Counted from the stretch's first letter, positions 34,210 through 43,419 are shown. The stretch is 64,000 nucleotides of DNA from Nocardia flavorosea (GCF_015477805.1 NZ_JADLQL010000007.1:186001-250000); one strand, 5' to 3'. Translations and numbers: made by a program. Notes: generated by a model from the letters alone, not told the origin.

Positions 34210-34719
34210 ATGTCTGAACGATCCGGCGCCGTGGCCGGCACCGGAGAGGTGCTTTTCACCGAGCCCGGAGCTCGCTGGCGGGCAGTGGCGTACGGCCCAT
34301 TGATCTGTGCGGTTCTGCTGGCCGTGGAACTCGCCGCGGGTGTCACTCCGCACTGGTTTGCCTTGCTTTTCTGTGCCGTGCTGATCACGGGGTTCGCGGT
34401 GCTGCAGGTGTATGCGGCCCGCACACACGTGAGTGTGGAAGTCACCGACGGCTTCCTGCGCAACGGCGCGGAGACGACCCCGATCCGGTCCATAGCCGCG
34501 GTACTTCCGGCAGATTCGGATGAGCCTTGGGAAGACGGCCGGGCGCTGGGGGAGCTGACAGGAGTGCCGCGCCGGCGCACCGCCGTCGGCCTGCGGCGCA
34601 CCGATGGCGAATTTATTCGTACCTGGGCGAAAGATCACCGGGCGCTGCGTACCGCGTTGACCGAGGCGATCGCCCGGTCCGGCCCGGGTTCGGCAGGCGA
34701 CACAGCCCGCGACGATTGA
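34210..34719 (+). CDS. Conserved two-helix membrane protein of unknown function
   Basis: A 169-residue protein. Two adjacent membrane helices (about residues 27-45 and 49-67) are followed by a cytosolic beta-rich part (HVSVEVTDGFLRNGAETTPI to RRTDGEFIRTWAKDH). The layout resembles DUF3093-type actinobacterial proteins with a PH-like tail, but I cannot confirm the family. It begins 33 bases after the small peptide gene and may share its promoter. Confidence 0.6.
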   Translation: MSERSGAVAGTGEVLFTEPGARWRAVAYGPLICAVLLAVELAAGVTPHWFALLFCAVLITGFAVLQVYAARTHVSVEVTDGFLRNGAETTPIRSIAAVLPADSDEPWEDGRALGELTGVPRRRTAVGLRRTDGEFIRTWAKDHRALRTALTEAIARSGPGSAGDTARDD

Positions 34720-34847
34720 TTATCGGGTCGTGCCCGGGCAGCATCGGTTCCGCCCGGAAGTTATTGCGAGGTGCCCGCGCGCCGATCGGCGTTCTCCGGT
34801 AGCGGGACAGTCGTAACGGACCGAGAAGCAAATAGGCGAGGAGACCC

Positions 34848-35123
34848 GTGAACCGTTCGCATGTCGTACCGGCTGTCGATCTCGCGGTGGCGGTTCTCGC
34901 GATCGGGTTGGCCGCCCTGTGCTGGGCGCGGGGTCTGCAGACCACCGACCTTCCGGCCACCGCGGATTACCCGGCCTACACCGCGACCCGCTACGTCGCG
35001 CCGTGGCTTTTCCTGGCGGGGGTGCTGGTGACCGGCGCAGGACTGGCTGTCATCGACGCGGTTGCCCGGATCCTGCGCCCGCGCCCGGGATTGAGCGAAC
35101 CGGCTCAGTCCCACTGCTGGTAG
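34848..35123 (+). CDS. Small two-helix membrane protein
   Basis: A 91-residue protein with helices at about 8-28 and 50-72 (VDLAVAVLAIGLAALCWARG and WLFLAGVLVTGAGLAVIDAV) separated by a short loop. GTG at 34848 follows GAGGAG six bases upstream. Its last 19 bases overlap, tail to tail, the convergent gene at 35105-35500. No family recognised. Confidence 0.65.
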   Translation: MNRSHVVPAVDLAVAVLAIGLAALCWARGLQTTDLPATADYPAYTATRYVAPWLFLAGVLVTGAGLAVIDAVARILRPRPGLSEPAQSHCW

Positions 35124-35500
35124 ATATCGAAAACGCGGCCGTGCGGGGCGCCCGGAACGTGGACGAACACGATCACCGAACCGCCGTTGTCGACCGATTC
35201 CAGCATTACCTGGCGCAGCGAGGCGTGCACGCCGCCGTTCTCGTCGCGATAAAGACGGGTTCCGCTGTGCAGGCCCGCACCGATCCGGGAGGCGGGAACG
35301 ATCTGATCGACCAGCGCCGGCACCGGGCCACCGGCCAGCGCCGCGGTTTCGGCCTGGTTGAGCCGTAGTCCTGCCCGCGCGTTCTCGGGGTCCACAACCG
35401 GTTCGGCCGCCGTGGCCGTTCCTGCGGCGAATCCGGTCGCCAGGACACCACATGCGACCGAGACGGCGGCCAGCGCCGAACCTCTGCTGCCAATTCGCAA
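35105..35500 (-). CDS. Secreted protein of unknown function with TTG start
   Basis: A 131-residue protein with a clear signal peptide (MRIGSRGS, core ALAAVSVACGVLATGFAAG, then TATAAEP, cleavage near residue 32). The mature part of about 99 residues contains IGAGLHSGTRLYRDENGG and ends VFDIYQQWD. Translation probably starts at TTG 35500, with GGAGG five bases upstream; there is no better start. It resembles in build the secreted protein at 14944-15519 but is not clearly related. Function unknown. Confidence 0.72.
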   Translation of the reverse strand: MRIGSRGSALAAVSVACGVLATGFAAGTATAAEPVVDPENARAGLRLNQAETAALAGGPVPALVDQIVPASRIGAGLHSGTRLYRDENGGVHASLRQVMLESVDNGGSVIVFVHVPGAPHGRVFDIYQQWD

Positions 35501-35671
35501 AACGACCTCCCGGGCCGGTGATTCACGGAGTTGTCACGACGGAACAGAACAGTACGCACTCCGGGCGAACCCCCGGTGTATTTGGTGTGGCAAGTGTCGG
35601 GGCGGCGGTGTGGGTCACCTATGGCGCACCCTGTCGTGACTCCGCGGGGGTGGGCTGCCAAACTGGAGGCC

Positions 35672-37006
35672 GTGAGTTCTCTGCGCGTGGCCGGTACGGC
35701 GGTGCCGGCCTCCAGTCAGCTTTTCCAGCGAGCCGAAGCGGTTGTCCCCGGTGGAGTGAATTCCCCGGTACGGGCCTTCGGTTCGGTGGGCGGCACGCCG
35801 AGGTTCATCTCGTCCGCCCGCGGTTGCCGTCTGGTCGATGCGGACGGCAACGAGTATGTCGACTTGGTGTGCTCCTGGGGGCCGATGATTCTCGGGCACG
35901 CGCATCCGGCGGTGGTCGAGGCGGTGCGCGCGGTCGCGGGCGACGGGTTGTCGTTCGGTGCGCCGACGGCCGGCGAGGTGGAGCTCGCCGAACTCATCGT
36001 GGAACGGGTCGCCCCGGTGCAGAAGGTACGCCTGGTGAACTCGGGTACCGAGGCAACGATGAGTGCAGTGCGCCTGGCCCGCGGGTACACCGGCCGGTCC
36101 AAGATCATCAAGTTCGCCGGGTGCTATCACGGCCACGTCGATGCCCTGCTGGCGGACGCGGGATCGGGAGTCGCGACGTTCGGGCTGCCGACTTCGCCCG
36201 GCGTCACCGGCGCTCAGGCCGCGGACACCATCGTGTTGCCCTACAACGATCTGGAGGCCGTGCGCACGGCCTTCGAACAGTATTCCGGTGAGATCGCCGC
36301 CGTGATCACGGAGGCCGCGGCCGGAAATATGGGTGCGGTGGCGCCGCTGCCCGATTTCAACGCCGGACTGCGCCGGCTCACCGCCGACAACGGCGCCCTG
36401 CTCATCATGGACGAGGTGATGACCGGGTTCCGGGTGAGCAGTGCGGGCTGGTACGGGATCGATCCGGTGGCCGCCGATCTCTACACCTACGGGAAGGTGA
36501 TGAGTGGCGGGCTGCCCGCCGCGGCGTTCGGCGGCCGGGCCGAGGTGATGGACCGGCTCGCCCCGCTCGGCCCGGTGTACCAGGCCGGCACCCTGTCCGG
36601 GAACCCGGTGGCAGTGGCTGCCGGCCTCGCCACCCTGCGTGCCGCCGACGAACAGGTGTACGCGGCGCTGAATCGCAACAGCGAACGGCTCGGCATTCTG
36701 CTCACCGAGGCCCTCACCGGCGCGGGGGTCGCGCACCAGGTGCAGTTCGCAGGCAATATGGTGAGCGTGTTCTTCGCCGAAACTCCCGTCCTCGACTATG
36801 CCGCCGCCAAGGCGAGCCAGACCTGGCGGTATCCGGCCTTCTTCCACGCACTGCTGGATGCCGGGGTATACGCCCCGCCCAGCAACTTCGAGGCATGGTT
36901 CGTCTCCGCGGCCCTCGACGACGACGCCTACGAGCGGATAGCCGCCGCGCTGCCGGCCGCCGCGGCCGCGGCGGCGAGCGCCACAGCCGAAGGACAGCCA
37001 GCGTGA
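35672..37006 (+). CDS. hemL: Glutamate-1-semialdehyde 2,1-aminomutase
   Basis: Converts glutamate-1-semialdehyde to 5-aminolevulinate, the second step after HemA. The 444-residue PLP enzyme shows VPGGVNSPVRAFG, LVNSGTEATMSAVRLAR, CYHGHVDALL, LIMDEVMTGFRVS and TYGKVMSGGLPAAAFGG with PLP-lysine Lys275. GTG at 35672 is preceded by GGAGG only two bases away; a GTG at 35687 is an alternative. It overlaps the following gene by GTGA. Confidence 0.96.
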   Translation: MSSLRVAGTAVPASSQLFQRAEAVVPGGVNSPVRAFGSVGGTPRFISSARGCRLVDADGNEYVDLVCSWGPMILGHAHPAVVEAVRAVAGDGLSFGAPTAGEVELAELIVERVAPVQKVRLVNSGTEATMSAVRLARGYTGRSKIIKFAGCYHGHVDALLADAGSGVATFGLPTSPGVTGAQAADTIVLPYNDLEAVRTAFEQYSGEIAAVITEAAAGNMGAVAPLPDFNAGLRRLTADNGALLIMDEVMTGFRVSSAGWYGIDPVAADLYTYGKVMSGGLPAAAFGGRAEVMDRLAPLGPVYQAGTLSGNPVAVAAGLATLRAADEQVYAALNRNSERLGILLTEALTGAGVAHQVQFAGNMVSVFFAETPVLDYAAAKASQTWRYPAFFHALLDAGVYAPPSNFEAWFVSAALDDDAYERIAAALPAAAAAAASATAEGQPA

Positions 37007-37767
37007 GCCGATCCGATTCCGAGCGCCGCACCGCCGACACGGCGGATTCCCTCGACCGTATCGACTCCGCGGCCGCTACCGAGGCCGGGCGCGGGATCGC
37101 GGCCGAACCCCCCGCCTCCGGCGCCGACGACGCCGAATCCGTGGAAACCATCGTGCACGTACTGCGGCACGGCGAAGTGCACAATCCGCGGGGCATCCTG
37201 TACGGCCGCCTTCCGGGTTTCGGGCTGTCGGTCACCGGACGGGCACAGGCCGGTGCGGTGGCGCGGTCGCTGGCCGATCACGATATCGCCCTGGTCATCG
37301 CGTCCCCGCTGCAGCGCGCGCAGGAGACCGCGGAACCGATCGCGGGCAGGCACGGGCTCACCGTGCGCACCGACGAGAACCTCATCGAAGCCGGTAACAC
37401 CTTCGAGGGATTGCGGGTCTCGGTGGGCGACGGCGCACTGCGTAAACCCCGGCACTGGTGGAAGTTGCGTGATCCGTTCACCCCGTCGTGGGGCGAACCG
37501 TATCTGCAGATCGCGCACAGGATGCTCGCCGCGGTGAACAAGGCGCGGGTGGAGTCGACCGGCCGGGAAGCGGTACTGGTTTCGCATCAGCTCCCGGTAT
37601 GGACGTTGCGGCGGTTCCTGCAGGGGCAGCGGCTGTGGCACGATCCACGCAGCCGGCAGTGCGGTCTGGCGTCGCTGACATCGCTGGTCTACCGGGGTGA
37701 CACCCTGGTGGACATCGTTTACTCCGAGCCCGCCGGCGGCTCGGATCCGACGGTGCACGGCGCATGA
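37003..37767 (+). CDS. Histidine phosphatase family protein (Rv0525-like)
   Basis: A 254-residue phosphoglycerate mutase-like protein. After an acidic, probably disordered N-terminus of about 50 residues, HVLRHGEVHNPRGILYGRLPG carries the RHG motif, ASPLQRAQETAEPIA the second, and VLVSHQLPVWTLRR the last histidine. Rv0525 sits at the same point between hemL and the cytochrome c genes but lacks the long N-terminus. Substrate unknown. Confidence 0.85.
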   Translation: MSRSDSERRTADTADSLDRIDSAAATEAGRGIAAEPPASGADDAESVETIVHVLRHGEVHNPRGILYGRLPGFGLSVTGRAQAGAVARSLADHDIALVIASPLQRAQETAEPIAGRHGLTVRTDENLIEAGNTFEGLRVSVGDGALRKPRHWWKLRDPFTPSWGEPYLQIAHRMLAAVNKARVESTGREAVLVSHQLPVWTLRRFLQGQRLWHDPRSRQCGLASLTSLVYRGDTLVDIVYSEPAGGSDPTVHGA

Positions 37768-38390
37768 GTGTGCCAGGCGCATGGGCGCTCCGGGGCCGGT
37801 TGGTGCCGGCCCTCGCCGCGCTGGTGTGTCTCGCAGTGGTACCGGCCTGCTCGACCGGAACCGACGCTGTCGCCACGGGCGGCGGCACCTTCCAATTCGT
37901 TTCACCCGGTGGGCAGACCGAAATCTTCTACGACCCCCCGTCCGCCCGCGGCACCATCGGCGACCTATCCGGCCCGGATCTGATGTCCGACGAGGACGAG
38001 ACGGTCTCGGTGGACGATTTCCCCGGACAGGTGGTCGTCCTCAATATCTGGGGTCAATGGTGTGGGCCGTGCCGCGCCGAGGCGCCCGCGCTCGAACAGG
38101 TCTACGAGCAGACCAAGGATCTCGGGGTCGCTTTCCTCGGGATCAATGTCCGCGACAACCACCGGAACAAGGCTCGCGATTTCGTTATCGATAACCACAT
38201 CGGTTATCCGTCGATCTACGACCCGTCAATGCGCTCACTGCTGGCACTCGGTGGCATCCCGACCAGTGTCGTTCCCACCACGGTGGTGCTGGATCGGGAC
38301 CACCGGGTGGCAGCGGTATTCCTGCGCGCCATACTCGCCGAGGATCTTATGCCGGTGGTGCAGCGCATCGCCGCGGAGGGAGCATCATGA
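37764..38390 (+). CDS. TlpA-like thioredoxin lipoprotein
   Basis: A 208-residue extracytoplasmic thiol-disulphide protein. The signal peptide ends in the lipobox VVPAC (Cys30), so it is a lipoprotein. The thioredoxin fold has WGQWCGPCRAEAP, and GIPTSVVPTTVVLD holds the cis-proline. It would reduce apocytochrome c haem-binding cysteines (ResA/CcmG role), with electrons passed by CcdA encoded downstream. The ATG overlaps the phosphatase gene stop. Confidence 0.92.
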   Translation: MSVPGAWALRGRLVPALAALVCLAVVPACSTGTDAVATGGGTFQFVSPGGQTEIFYDPPSARGTIGDLSGPDLMSDEDETVSVDDFPGQVVVLNIWGQWCGPCRAEAPALEQVYEQTKDLGVAFLGINVRDNHRNKARDFVIDNHIGYPSIYDPSMRSLLALGGIPTSVVPTTVVLDRDHRVAAVFLRAILAEDLMPVVQRIAAEGAS

Positions 38391-38641
38391 GGAGTTTGCG
38401 GTCTCGAGGCGTACGCCGGTACGGGGCGACCCGCCCGCCGCGCGGCGTCCGTGCCGAAGTACTGGTGAAATCGTCGCTGGGTTCCTGGGAGCTACAACCG
38501 GCCGAAACCGCCGGTAGCGACCGGAAGGTCGCGAATTCGCGGCCGTCGTCGGGCGCGCGGGGTTCGACTGCCCCGGGCGGCCGGGCCGGGGACCGGCGGG
38601 CGAGCAATCCCGAATCGGAACCGGAGCGTAGTTCGAATTGA
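38387..38641 (+). CDS. Possible 84-residue basic protein coupled between tlpA and ccdA
   Basis: The ATG overlaps the tlpA stop (ATGA) and the stop overlaps the TTG proposed for ccdA (TTGA), so the frame fits exactly between two coupled genes. The product is Arg/Ser/Gly-rich with no fold or family visible, and its third-codon GC looks lower than in its neighbours. In M. tuberculosis tlpA and ccdA are adjacent without such a gene. It may be a young gene, or only a translational bridge. Confidence 0.4.
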   Translation: MRSLRSRGVRRYGATRPPRGVRAEVLVKSSLGSWELQPAETAGSDRKVANSRPSSGARGSTAPGGRAGDRRASNPESEPERSSN

Positions 38642-39522
38642 TCGTGTTGGCAGGAGTGGGGGAGTCATTTCAGCAGACAGCGGCCACCGGGCCGCTGCTG
38701 CTCGCCCTCGGCGCCTGCCTGTTGGCCGGTCTGGTGTCGTTCGCCTCGCCGTGCGTAGTGCCGTTGGTGCCGGGGTATCTGTCGTATCTGGCCGGTCTGG
38801 TGGGGGCACAGGCGCCGCCGGTCACGGTCGACCAGGCCCGTCGCGACCGAGCCGCGGCCGTTGCCGGTTCGGGTTCGACGGCGGTGCTGACCGAAACCGC
38901 GGCGCCGAAGGACACCGGTCGCGCGCCGGATACCGGACGGTTGCGGGTCGCGGGTGCGGCCGGGCTGTTCGTGGCCGGTTTCACCGTGGTGTTCGTCCTG
39001 GCCACGGCCACCGTTTTCGGGCTCATCCAGACGCTCAATGTGAACCGTGAGCTGTTGCAGCGGCTGGGCGGTGTGGTCACCATCGTGATGGGCCTGGCCT
39101 TCCTCGGGCTGATCCCGATACTGCAGCGCGATACCCGGATGGCGCCGCGCCGGCTCGCCGGGATCGCCGGTGCCCCGCTGCTGGGTGCGGTCTTCGCGCT
39201 CGGCTGGACGCCGTGCCTGGGACCGACGCTGTCCGGTGTGATGGCGGTGGCCGCGGGAACCGAGGGCACCACGGCCGCGCGCGGGGTCGCGCTGATCGTG
39301 GCGTACTGCGCCGGGCTCGGGTTGCCGTTCGTGGTGCTGGCGTTCGGTTCGGCGAGTGCGTTGCGCGGCGTGGGCTGGCTGCGGCGCAACACCCGGACCA
39401 TTCAGGTGATCGGCGGACTGCTGCTGGTTGCGGTCGGAGTGGCGCTGGTGACCGGGGCGTGGGACCTGTTCATCGGCTGGGTGCGCGACGGTTTCGTCGC
39501 CGAGGTGACGTTGCCGATATGA
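38638..39522 (+). CDS. ccdA: Cytochrome c biogenesis protein CcdA
   Basis: A 294-residue DsbD-type membrane electron carrier. FASPCVVPLVPGYLSYLAGL holds the first redox cysteine and LGWTPCLGPTLSGV the second, within a six- to seven-helix fold. It carries reducing equivalents from cytoplasmic thioredoxin to the TlpA-like lipoprotein. The start is uncertain: TTG 38638 overlaps the previous frame, and GTG 38644 and GTG 38656 are alternatives. The stop overlaps resB. Confidence 0.93.
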   Translation: MIVLAGVGESFQQTAATGPLLLALGACLLAGLVSFASPCVVPLVPGYLSYLAGLVGAQAPPVTVDQARRDRAAAVAGSGSTAVLTETAAPKDTGRAPDTGRLRVAGAAGLFVAGFTVVFVLATATVFGLIQTLNVNRELLQRLGGVVTIVMGLAFLGLIPILQRDTRMAPRRLAGIAGAPLLGAVFALGWTPCLGPTLSGVMAVAAGTEGTTAARGVALIVAYCAGLGLPFVVLAFGSASALRGVGWLRRNTRTIQVIGGLLLVAVGVALVTGAWDLFIGWVRDGFVAEVTLPI

Positions 39523-41135
39523 CCGTGACCGACCACCCCGAGGCGACCCCCCGTCCGCCCCGGCAGTCCCCGTTGGGCCGTGCCTGGGCATTCCTGCGCA
39601 ATACGTGGCGCGGCCTCACCAGTATGCGGACCGCGCTGGTGCTGCTGTTCCTGCTGGCGCTGGCCGCGATACCCGGTGCGCTGCTGCCGCAGCGGAGCCT
39701 GAACGAACAGAAGGTCGACCAGTACATCGCCGACCGCCCGGTCCTCGGGGAGTGGATGGACCGGTTCGAACTGTTCGATGTGTTCTCCAGTTTCTGGTTC
39801 ACCGCGGTGTACGTGCTGCTGTTCATCTCGCTGGTGGGCTGCATTCTGCCGCGGGCCGTGGACCACTACCGTGCCCTGCGTACTCCGCCGGTGCGGGTGC
39901 CACGCAATCTGGCCCGGTTGCCGCATCACCATCGTGTGGTCGTCGACGGGACCGCCGCGGAGATCACCGATCGGGCCCGCGCGCGGTTACGTGGCTGGCG
40001 CACCGAGGTTCGCCCGGGGGAGCGCGAGGGCGAGATGACCCTCTCGGCCGAAAAGGGCTACACACGCGAACTGGGCAATCTGGTATTCCATCTCGCGCTG
40101 GTGGCGTTGCTGGTGGCCATCGCGGTGGGCAAACTGTTCGGCTACGAGGGCAATGTGATCGTGATCGCCAACGGCGGTCCGGGTTTCTGCACCACTTCAC
40201 CGGCGGTTTTCGATTCGTTCCGCACCGGCAATGTCAACGACGGCACCAATATGACGCCGATGTGTATCAAGGTGAAGAATTTCCGGGCCGACTATCTCGA
40301 CAACGGCCAGGCCGAGATGTTCACCTCCGATATCTCGTATCAGGCGGGCGAGGATCTGGCCACGAATACCTGGCGGGATACGACCATACGGGTCAACCAC
40401 CCGCTGCGGGTCGGCGGTGATCGCGTTTATCTGCAGGGGCACGGGTACGCCCCCACCTTCACCGTGACGTTCCCGAACGGCGAGACCCGCACCGAGACCG
40501 TGCAGTGGGCGCCCAGCGATGCCACCACCTTCCTGTCCACCGGTGTGCTGCGTATCGATCCGCCCGGCGGGATGTATGACACCGAGGCCGAACGGCGGCA
40601 GAATCAGATCGCGATCGAGGGGCTGTTCGCGCCGACGGCGAGTTTCCACGGCTCCTTGCTGACCTCGGTTTTTCCGGCGATGACGGATCCGGCGGTCGCG
40701 GTGGATATCTATCGCGGCGATACCGGTCTGGATACCGGGCGTCCCCAGTCCATTTTCGCGCTGGATCAGGAAATGGTGCGGCAGGGCAGGCTCACCAAGG
40801 AGGCGCGGGTGAATCTGCGGCCCGGTGAATCGACCACCCTGCCGGGCGGCACCGAGGTGCGGTTCGACGGCGCCGAGGAATTCGCGAATATCCAGGTCTC
40901 GCACGATCCCGCGCAGCAGTGGGTGCTGGTGAGCGCGGTGGTGATGATGGCCGGTCTGCTGGTCTCACTGCTGATCACCCGGAGGCGGGTCTGGCTGCGG
41001 GTGACCCCGGAGGGTACCGTAGACCAACGACGCGTCGTAGTAGAGATGGGTGGGCTCGCCCGCACCGACCAGGCCGGCTGGGGTGGCGAATTCGATCGCC
41101 TGCGACACCGCCTACTGGACGCGTCCGACAGTTGA
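39519..41135 (+). CDS. resB: Cytochrome c biogenesis protein ResB
   Basis: A 538-residue membrane subunit of system II haem delivery, partner of CcsA. It has three early helices (MRTALVLLFLLALAAIPGAL, SFWFTAVYVLLFISLVGCIL and GNLVFHLALVALLVAIAVGK), a large extracytoplasmic domain of about 320 residues, and a last helix (WVLVSAVVMMAGLLVSLLIT). The motif PQRSLNEQKVDQYIADRP is typical. ATG at 39519 overlaps the ccdA stop. Confidence 0.94.
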   Translation: MTVTDHPEATPRPPRQSPLGRAWAFLRNTWRGLTSMRTALVLLFLLALAAIPGALLPQRSLNEQKVDQYIADRPVLGEWMDRFELFDVFSSFWFTAVYVLLFISLVGCILPRAVDHYRALRTPPVRVPRNLARLPHHHRVVVDGTAAEITDRARARLRGWRTEVRPGEREGEMTLSAEKGYTRELGNLVFHLALVALLVAIAVGKLFGYEGNVIVIANGGPGFCTTSPAVFDSFRTGNVNDGTNMTPMCIKVKNFRADYLDNGQAEMFTSDISYQAGEDLATNTWRDTTIRVNHPLRVGGDRVYLQGHGYAPTFTVTFPNGETRTETVQWAPSDATTFLSTGVLRIDPPGGMYDTEAERRQNQIAIEGLFAPTASFHGSLLTSVFPAMTDPAVAVDIYRGDTGLDTGRPQSIFALDQEMVRQGRLTKEARVNLRPGESTTLPGGTEVRFDGAEEFANIQVSHDPAQQWVLVSAVVMMAGLLVSLLITRRRVWLRVTPEGTVDQRRVVVEMGGLARTDQAGWGGEFDRLRHRLLDASDS

Positions 41136-41226
41136 ACGCGGGCCCAGCGGAAATCGGCGCGCCCCGCCACGCAGGTCAGGCGTCGGTGCCCGCCCGGCAC
41201 CGCCGTACGAACACGGGAGAACAACG

Positions 41227-42195
41227 ATGTCGATCGACGACACTCTCGCACGTTACAGCGACCTCGCCTATGAAACGGCGACCGTTGTGTACGCGCTGGT
41301 GCTGTTGCTGCTGATCGTGCAGTACGCCTCCGCCCGGGCCCGCCAGGTGTCCGAACGGGAACTGGTTCCGGCCGGTGGCGTCGCGGCGGGTAGCGATACG
41401 CCGGGCAAGATCAGCGAGGAACCGCGCACGCCGCTTTCCGAGCGTCTCGGCAATATCGCCTTCTCGGTGCTGTTCGTGGCGGTCGGATTGCAGATCGCCT
41501 CCATCGTGCTGCGCGGTTTCGCGACCGGCCGTTTCCCGCTCGGCAATATGTACGAATTCGTCTCCATGGCGACCGCTGCCGCCGCGGTGGTGGGACTCGT
41601 GTTCATGCGCGACCCGCGGTACCGCGGTATGTGGGCGTTCCTGCTGGTGCCGCTGCTGATCCTGATGTTCCTGGCGGGCACCGTCCTGTATTCCGATGCC
41701 GCGCCCGTGGTACCGGCGCTGCGGTCGTTCTGGCTGCCGTTGCACGTCACGATCGTCAGTATCGGCAGCGGGGTGTTCCTGGTTTCCGGTATCGCCAGCC
41801 TGCTGTTCCTGTACCGGCTGCGGCAGCCCGAGGGCAAGGAATCGGGCACGGTGCTCGGTGCCGTGGCACGGCGGCTACCCGATGCGCGCACCCTGGACCG
41901 GCTGGCCTACCGGACCACCATCATCGGCTTCCCGCTTTTCGGCGCGGGCGTCATTCTGGGGGCGATCTGGGCCGAGGCGGCCTGGGGCCGGTTCTGGGGC
42001 TGGGACCCGAAAGAAACATGCTCGTTCATCGCCTGGGTGCTGTATGCCGCGTATCTGCATGCCCGGGCAACTTCGGGCTGGCGGGATACGAAAGCCGCGT
42101 GGATCAATGTGGCCGGATTCGTGGCAATGCTGTTCAACCTGTTCATCATCAACCTGGTCGTCTCGGGTCTGCACAGCTACTCCGGGCTCACCTGA
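41227..42195 (+). CDS. ccsA: Cytochrome c biogenesis protein CcsA (ResC)
   Basis: A 322-residue multi-helix protein that, with ResB, forms the cytochrome c synthetase carrying haem to the outside. The tryptophan-rich signature AAWGRFWGWDPKETCSFIAW, which contacts haem, is intact, and conserved histidines occur in LPLHVTIVS and near the C-terminus (VSGLHSYSG). GGGAGAACAACG precedes the ATG. It closes the hemL-to-ccsA run, with 91 bases to resB. Confidence 0.95.
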   Translation: MSIDDTLARYSDLAYETATVVYALVLLLLIVQYASARARQVSERELVPAGGVAAGSDTPGKISEEPRTPLSERLGNIAFSVLFVAVGLQIASIVLRGFATGRFPLGNMYEFVSMATAAAAVVGLVFMRDPRYRGMWAFLLVPLLILMFLAGTVLYSDAAPVVPALRSFWLPLHVTIVSIGSGVFLVSGIASLLFLYRLRQPEGKESGTVLGAVARRLPDARTLDRLAYRTTIIGFPLFGAGVILGAIWAEAAWGRFWGWDPKETCSFIAWVLYAAYLHARATSGWRDTKAAWINVAGFVAMLFNLFIINLVVSGLHSYSGLT

Positions 42196-42413
42196 TCCGG
42201 CTCGGTTCTTCACAACGATTCGAGCCCGCTCGGATTCGACACGGAAATTCCGTGTCAATGATCGTTACGCCACCGCAATGCTGAGTTGCTATTGTTCCGT
42301 CGGTAACAGCTGAATTGCATACAGCCCGAAAATGCTCGTGAAATCGGGATGTGAACGGTCTTTTCCCCTCCACCACGCGGATAAAGCCGCGTCGAACAGT
42401 GAGGAGAGCGGCA

Positions 42414-42638
42414 GTGGATTCGGAGAATGTCAGTTCGGATACGGGCATCGACACGGATTGTTGTACATCCGAGACCGCGAACTCCGCGATCATCTGCGGT
42501 CTCGAGCCGGATTCCCTCGTGCGATTGGTACAGACCGCGGTCGGGTTACCGGCCGAGGCGCTGGACCGCCTGGCCGGGGTCGCCGATAAATTACGGGCGG
42601 TGGAAGGTTTACCGCAATTGGACAGCACGGCCGATTAG
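42414..42638 (+). CDS. 74-residue acidic protein of unknown function
   Basis: A small cytosolic protein (SETANSAIICGLEPDSLVRL, then AVGLPAEALDRLAGVADKLRAVEGLPQL) with a predicted two-helix end and cysteines at 16, 17 and 28. GTG at 42414 follows GAGGAG eight bases upstream. The 218 bases between ccsA and this gene are AT-richer than average and probably hold its promoter. No family recognised. Confidence 0.6.
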   Translation: MDSENVSSDTGIDTDCCTSETANSAIICGLEPDSLVRLVQTAVGLPAEALDRLAGVADKLRAVEGLPQLDSTAD

Positions 42639-42694
42639 TCCCGTGTCCGCGGTTGTCCGGGCCGATTCCCGGTAGCCTGTTCCGGGGCCGGGAA

Positions 42695-42895
42695 TCAATG
42701 CTCGGTGGAATCCGAATCGCCGTCCGAATGCTTCTGCGGGCGCGAGATACGCCAGAGGAATTCGGGATCGTCATCCGGACCGACCACACGTTTACGGGCA
42801 GGTCCCGGGGTCGATGCGGGGCCCGCGGGGCCGAACGCTTTCCAGCACAGCACCGCGATCGCCACGATGGCGATGAGTGCCAACACGTACATCAC
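42695..42895 (-). CDS. Small single-helix membrane protein
   Basis: About 66 residues: one N-terminal helix (MYVLALIAIVAIAVLCWKAF), then an acidic, Pro/Asp/Ser-rich tail (PDDDPEFLWRISRPQ) in the cytoplasm. GAGGAG on the minus strand is spaced nine bases from GTG 42895 and twelve from ATG 42892; a GTG at 42904 is too close. Convergent with the acidic protein gene. Function unknown. Confidence 0.6.
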   Translation of the reverse strand: MMYVLALIAIVAIAVLCWKAFGPAGPASTPGPARKRVVGPDDDPEFLWRISRPQKHSDGDSDSTEH

Positions 42896-43049
42896 GTGGC
42901 TCACCTCCTCTATCGAGGTTAGCGCCGGAACTGCCGGCGGGTGAGTTCGCCGCCCACACGAAGCGTGGGAACACCGCTACAGGTCGCGCTCGGCCGCGCC
43001 GCTGCCGGCCGGCCGAGTCACCCTGTGCCGATTGCGGTGCGGAACCGGA

Positions 43050-43265
43050 TCAGGCGCCCTGCACGGTTGCCTCGGTGGTGAGCGATTCGAGCAATCTCAT
43101 CACCTCCGATTCGCGGAACCGGCGATGGCCACCCGGAGTACGCAGGGAACCGAGCCGTCCCGCGTGTGCCCAGCGAGTGACGGTTTTGGGGTCTACGTGG
43201 AACAGGGCGGCAACCTGGCCGGGGGTCAGCAGGTTCTCCTGGGCCCCGACGGCAATCGCGGTCAT
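43050..43265 (-). CDS. bldC: BldC-type MerR-like DNA-binding protein
   Basis: A 71-residue protein of MerR-type winged helix only. LLTPGQVAALFHVDPKTVTRWAHAG is the helix-turn-helix, and SLRTPGGHRRFRESEV the wing and third helix, almost the same as Streptomyces BldC, which binds asymmetric tandem repeats and times development. The longer upstream frame lacks homology; ATG 43265 with AAGG upstream gives the family length. The targets in this organism are unknown. Confidence 0.88.
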   Translation of the reverse strand: MTAIAVGAQENLLTPGQVAALFHVDPKTVTRWAHAGRLGSLRTPGGHRRFRESEVMRLLESLTTEATVQGA

Positions 43266-43413
43266 GGCAAACCTTTCTGTTTCGTCACGTTTTCTCATCG
43301 GATTCCGACATAGTGGCACCGCGACCCCCGGGTGTTCGAACCACCTACTGTTGGTAAAGGGGAGGTAATGGACAAATCGGATGTGCCCGTGCGGCGGGCG
43401 CACACCGTTCGCT

Positions 43414-43419
43414 TACGCT
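43414..43419 (+). promoter_or_regulatory. -10 box of the DUF4229-cds1 pair
   Basis: TACGCT fits TANNNT and lies seven bases before GTG 43427, again suggesting a leaderless mRNA. No Shine-Dalgarno sequence is present. Confidence 0.45.
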
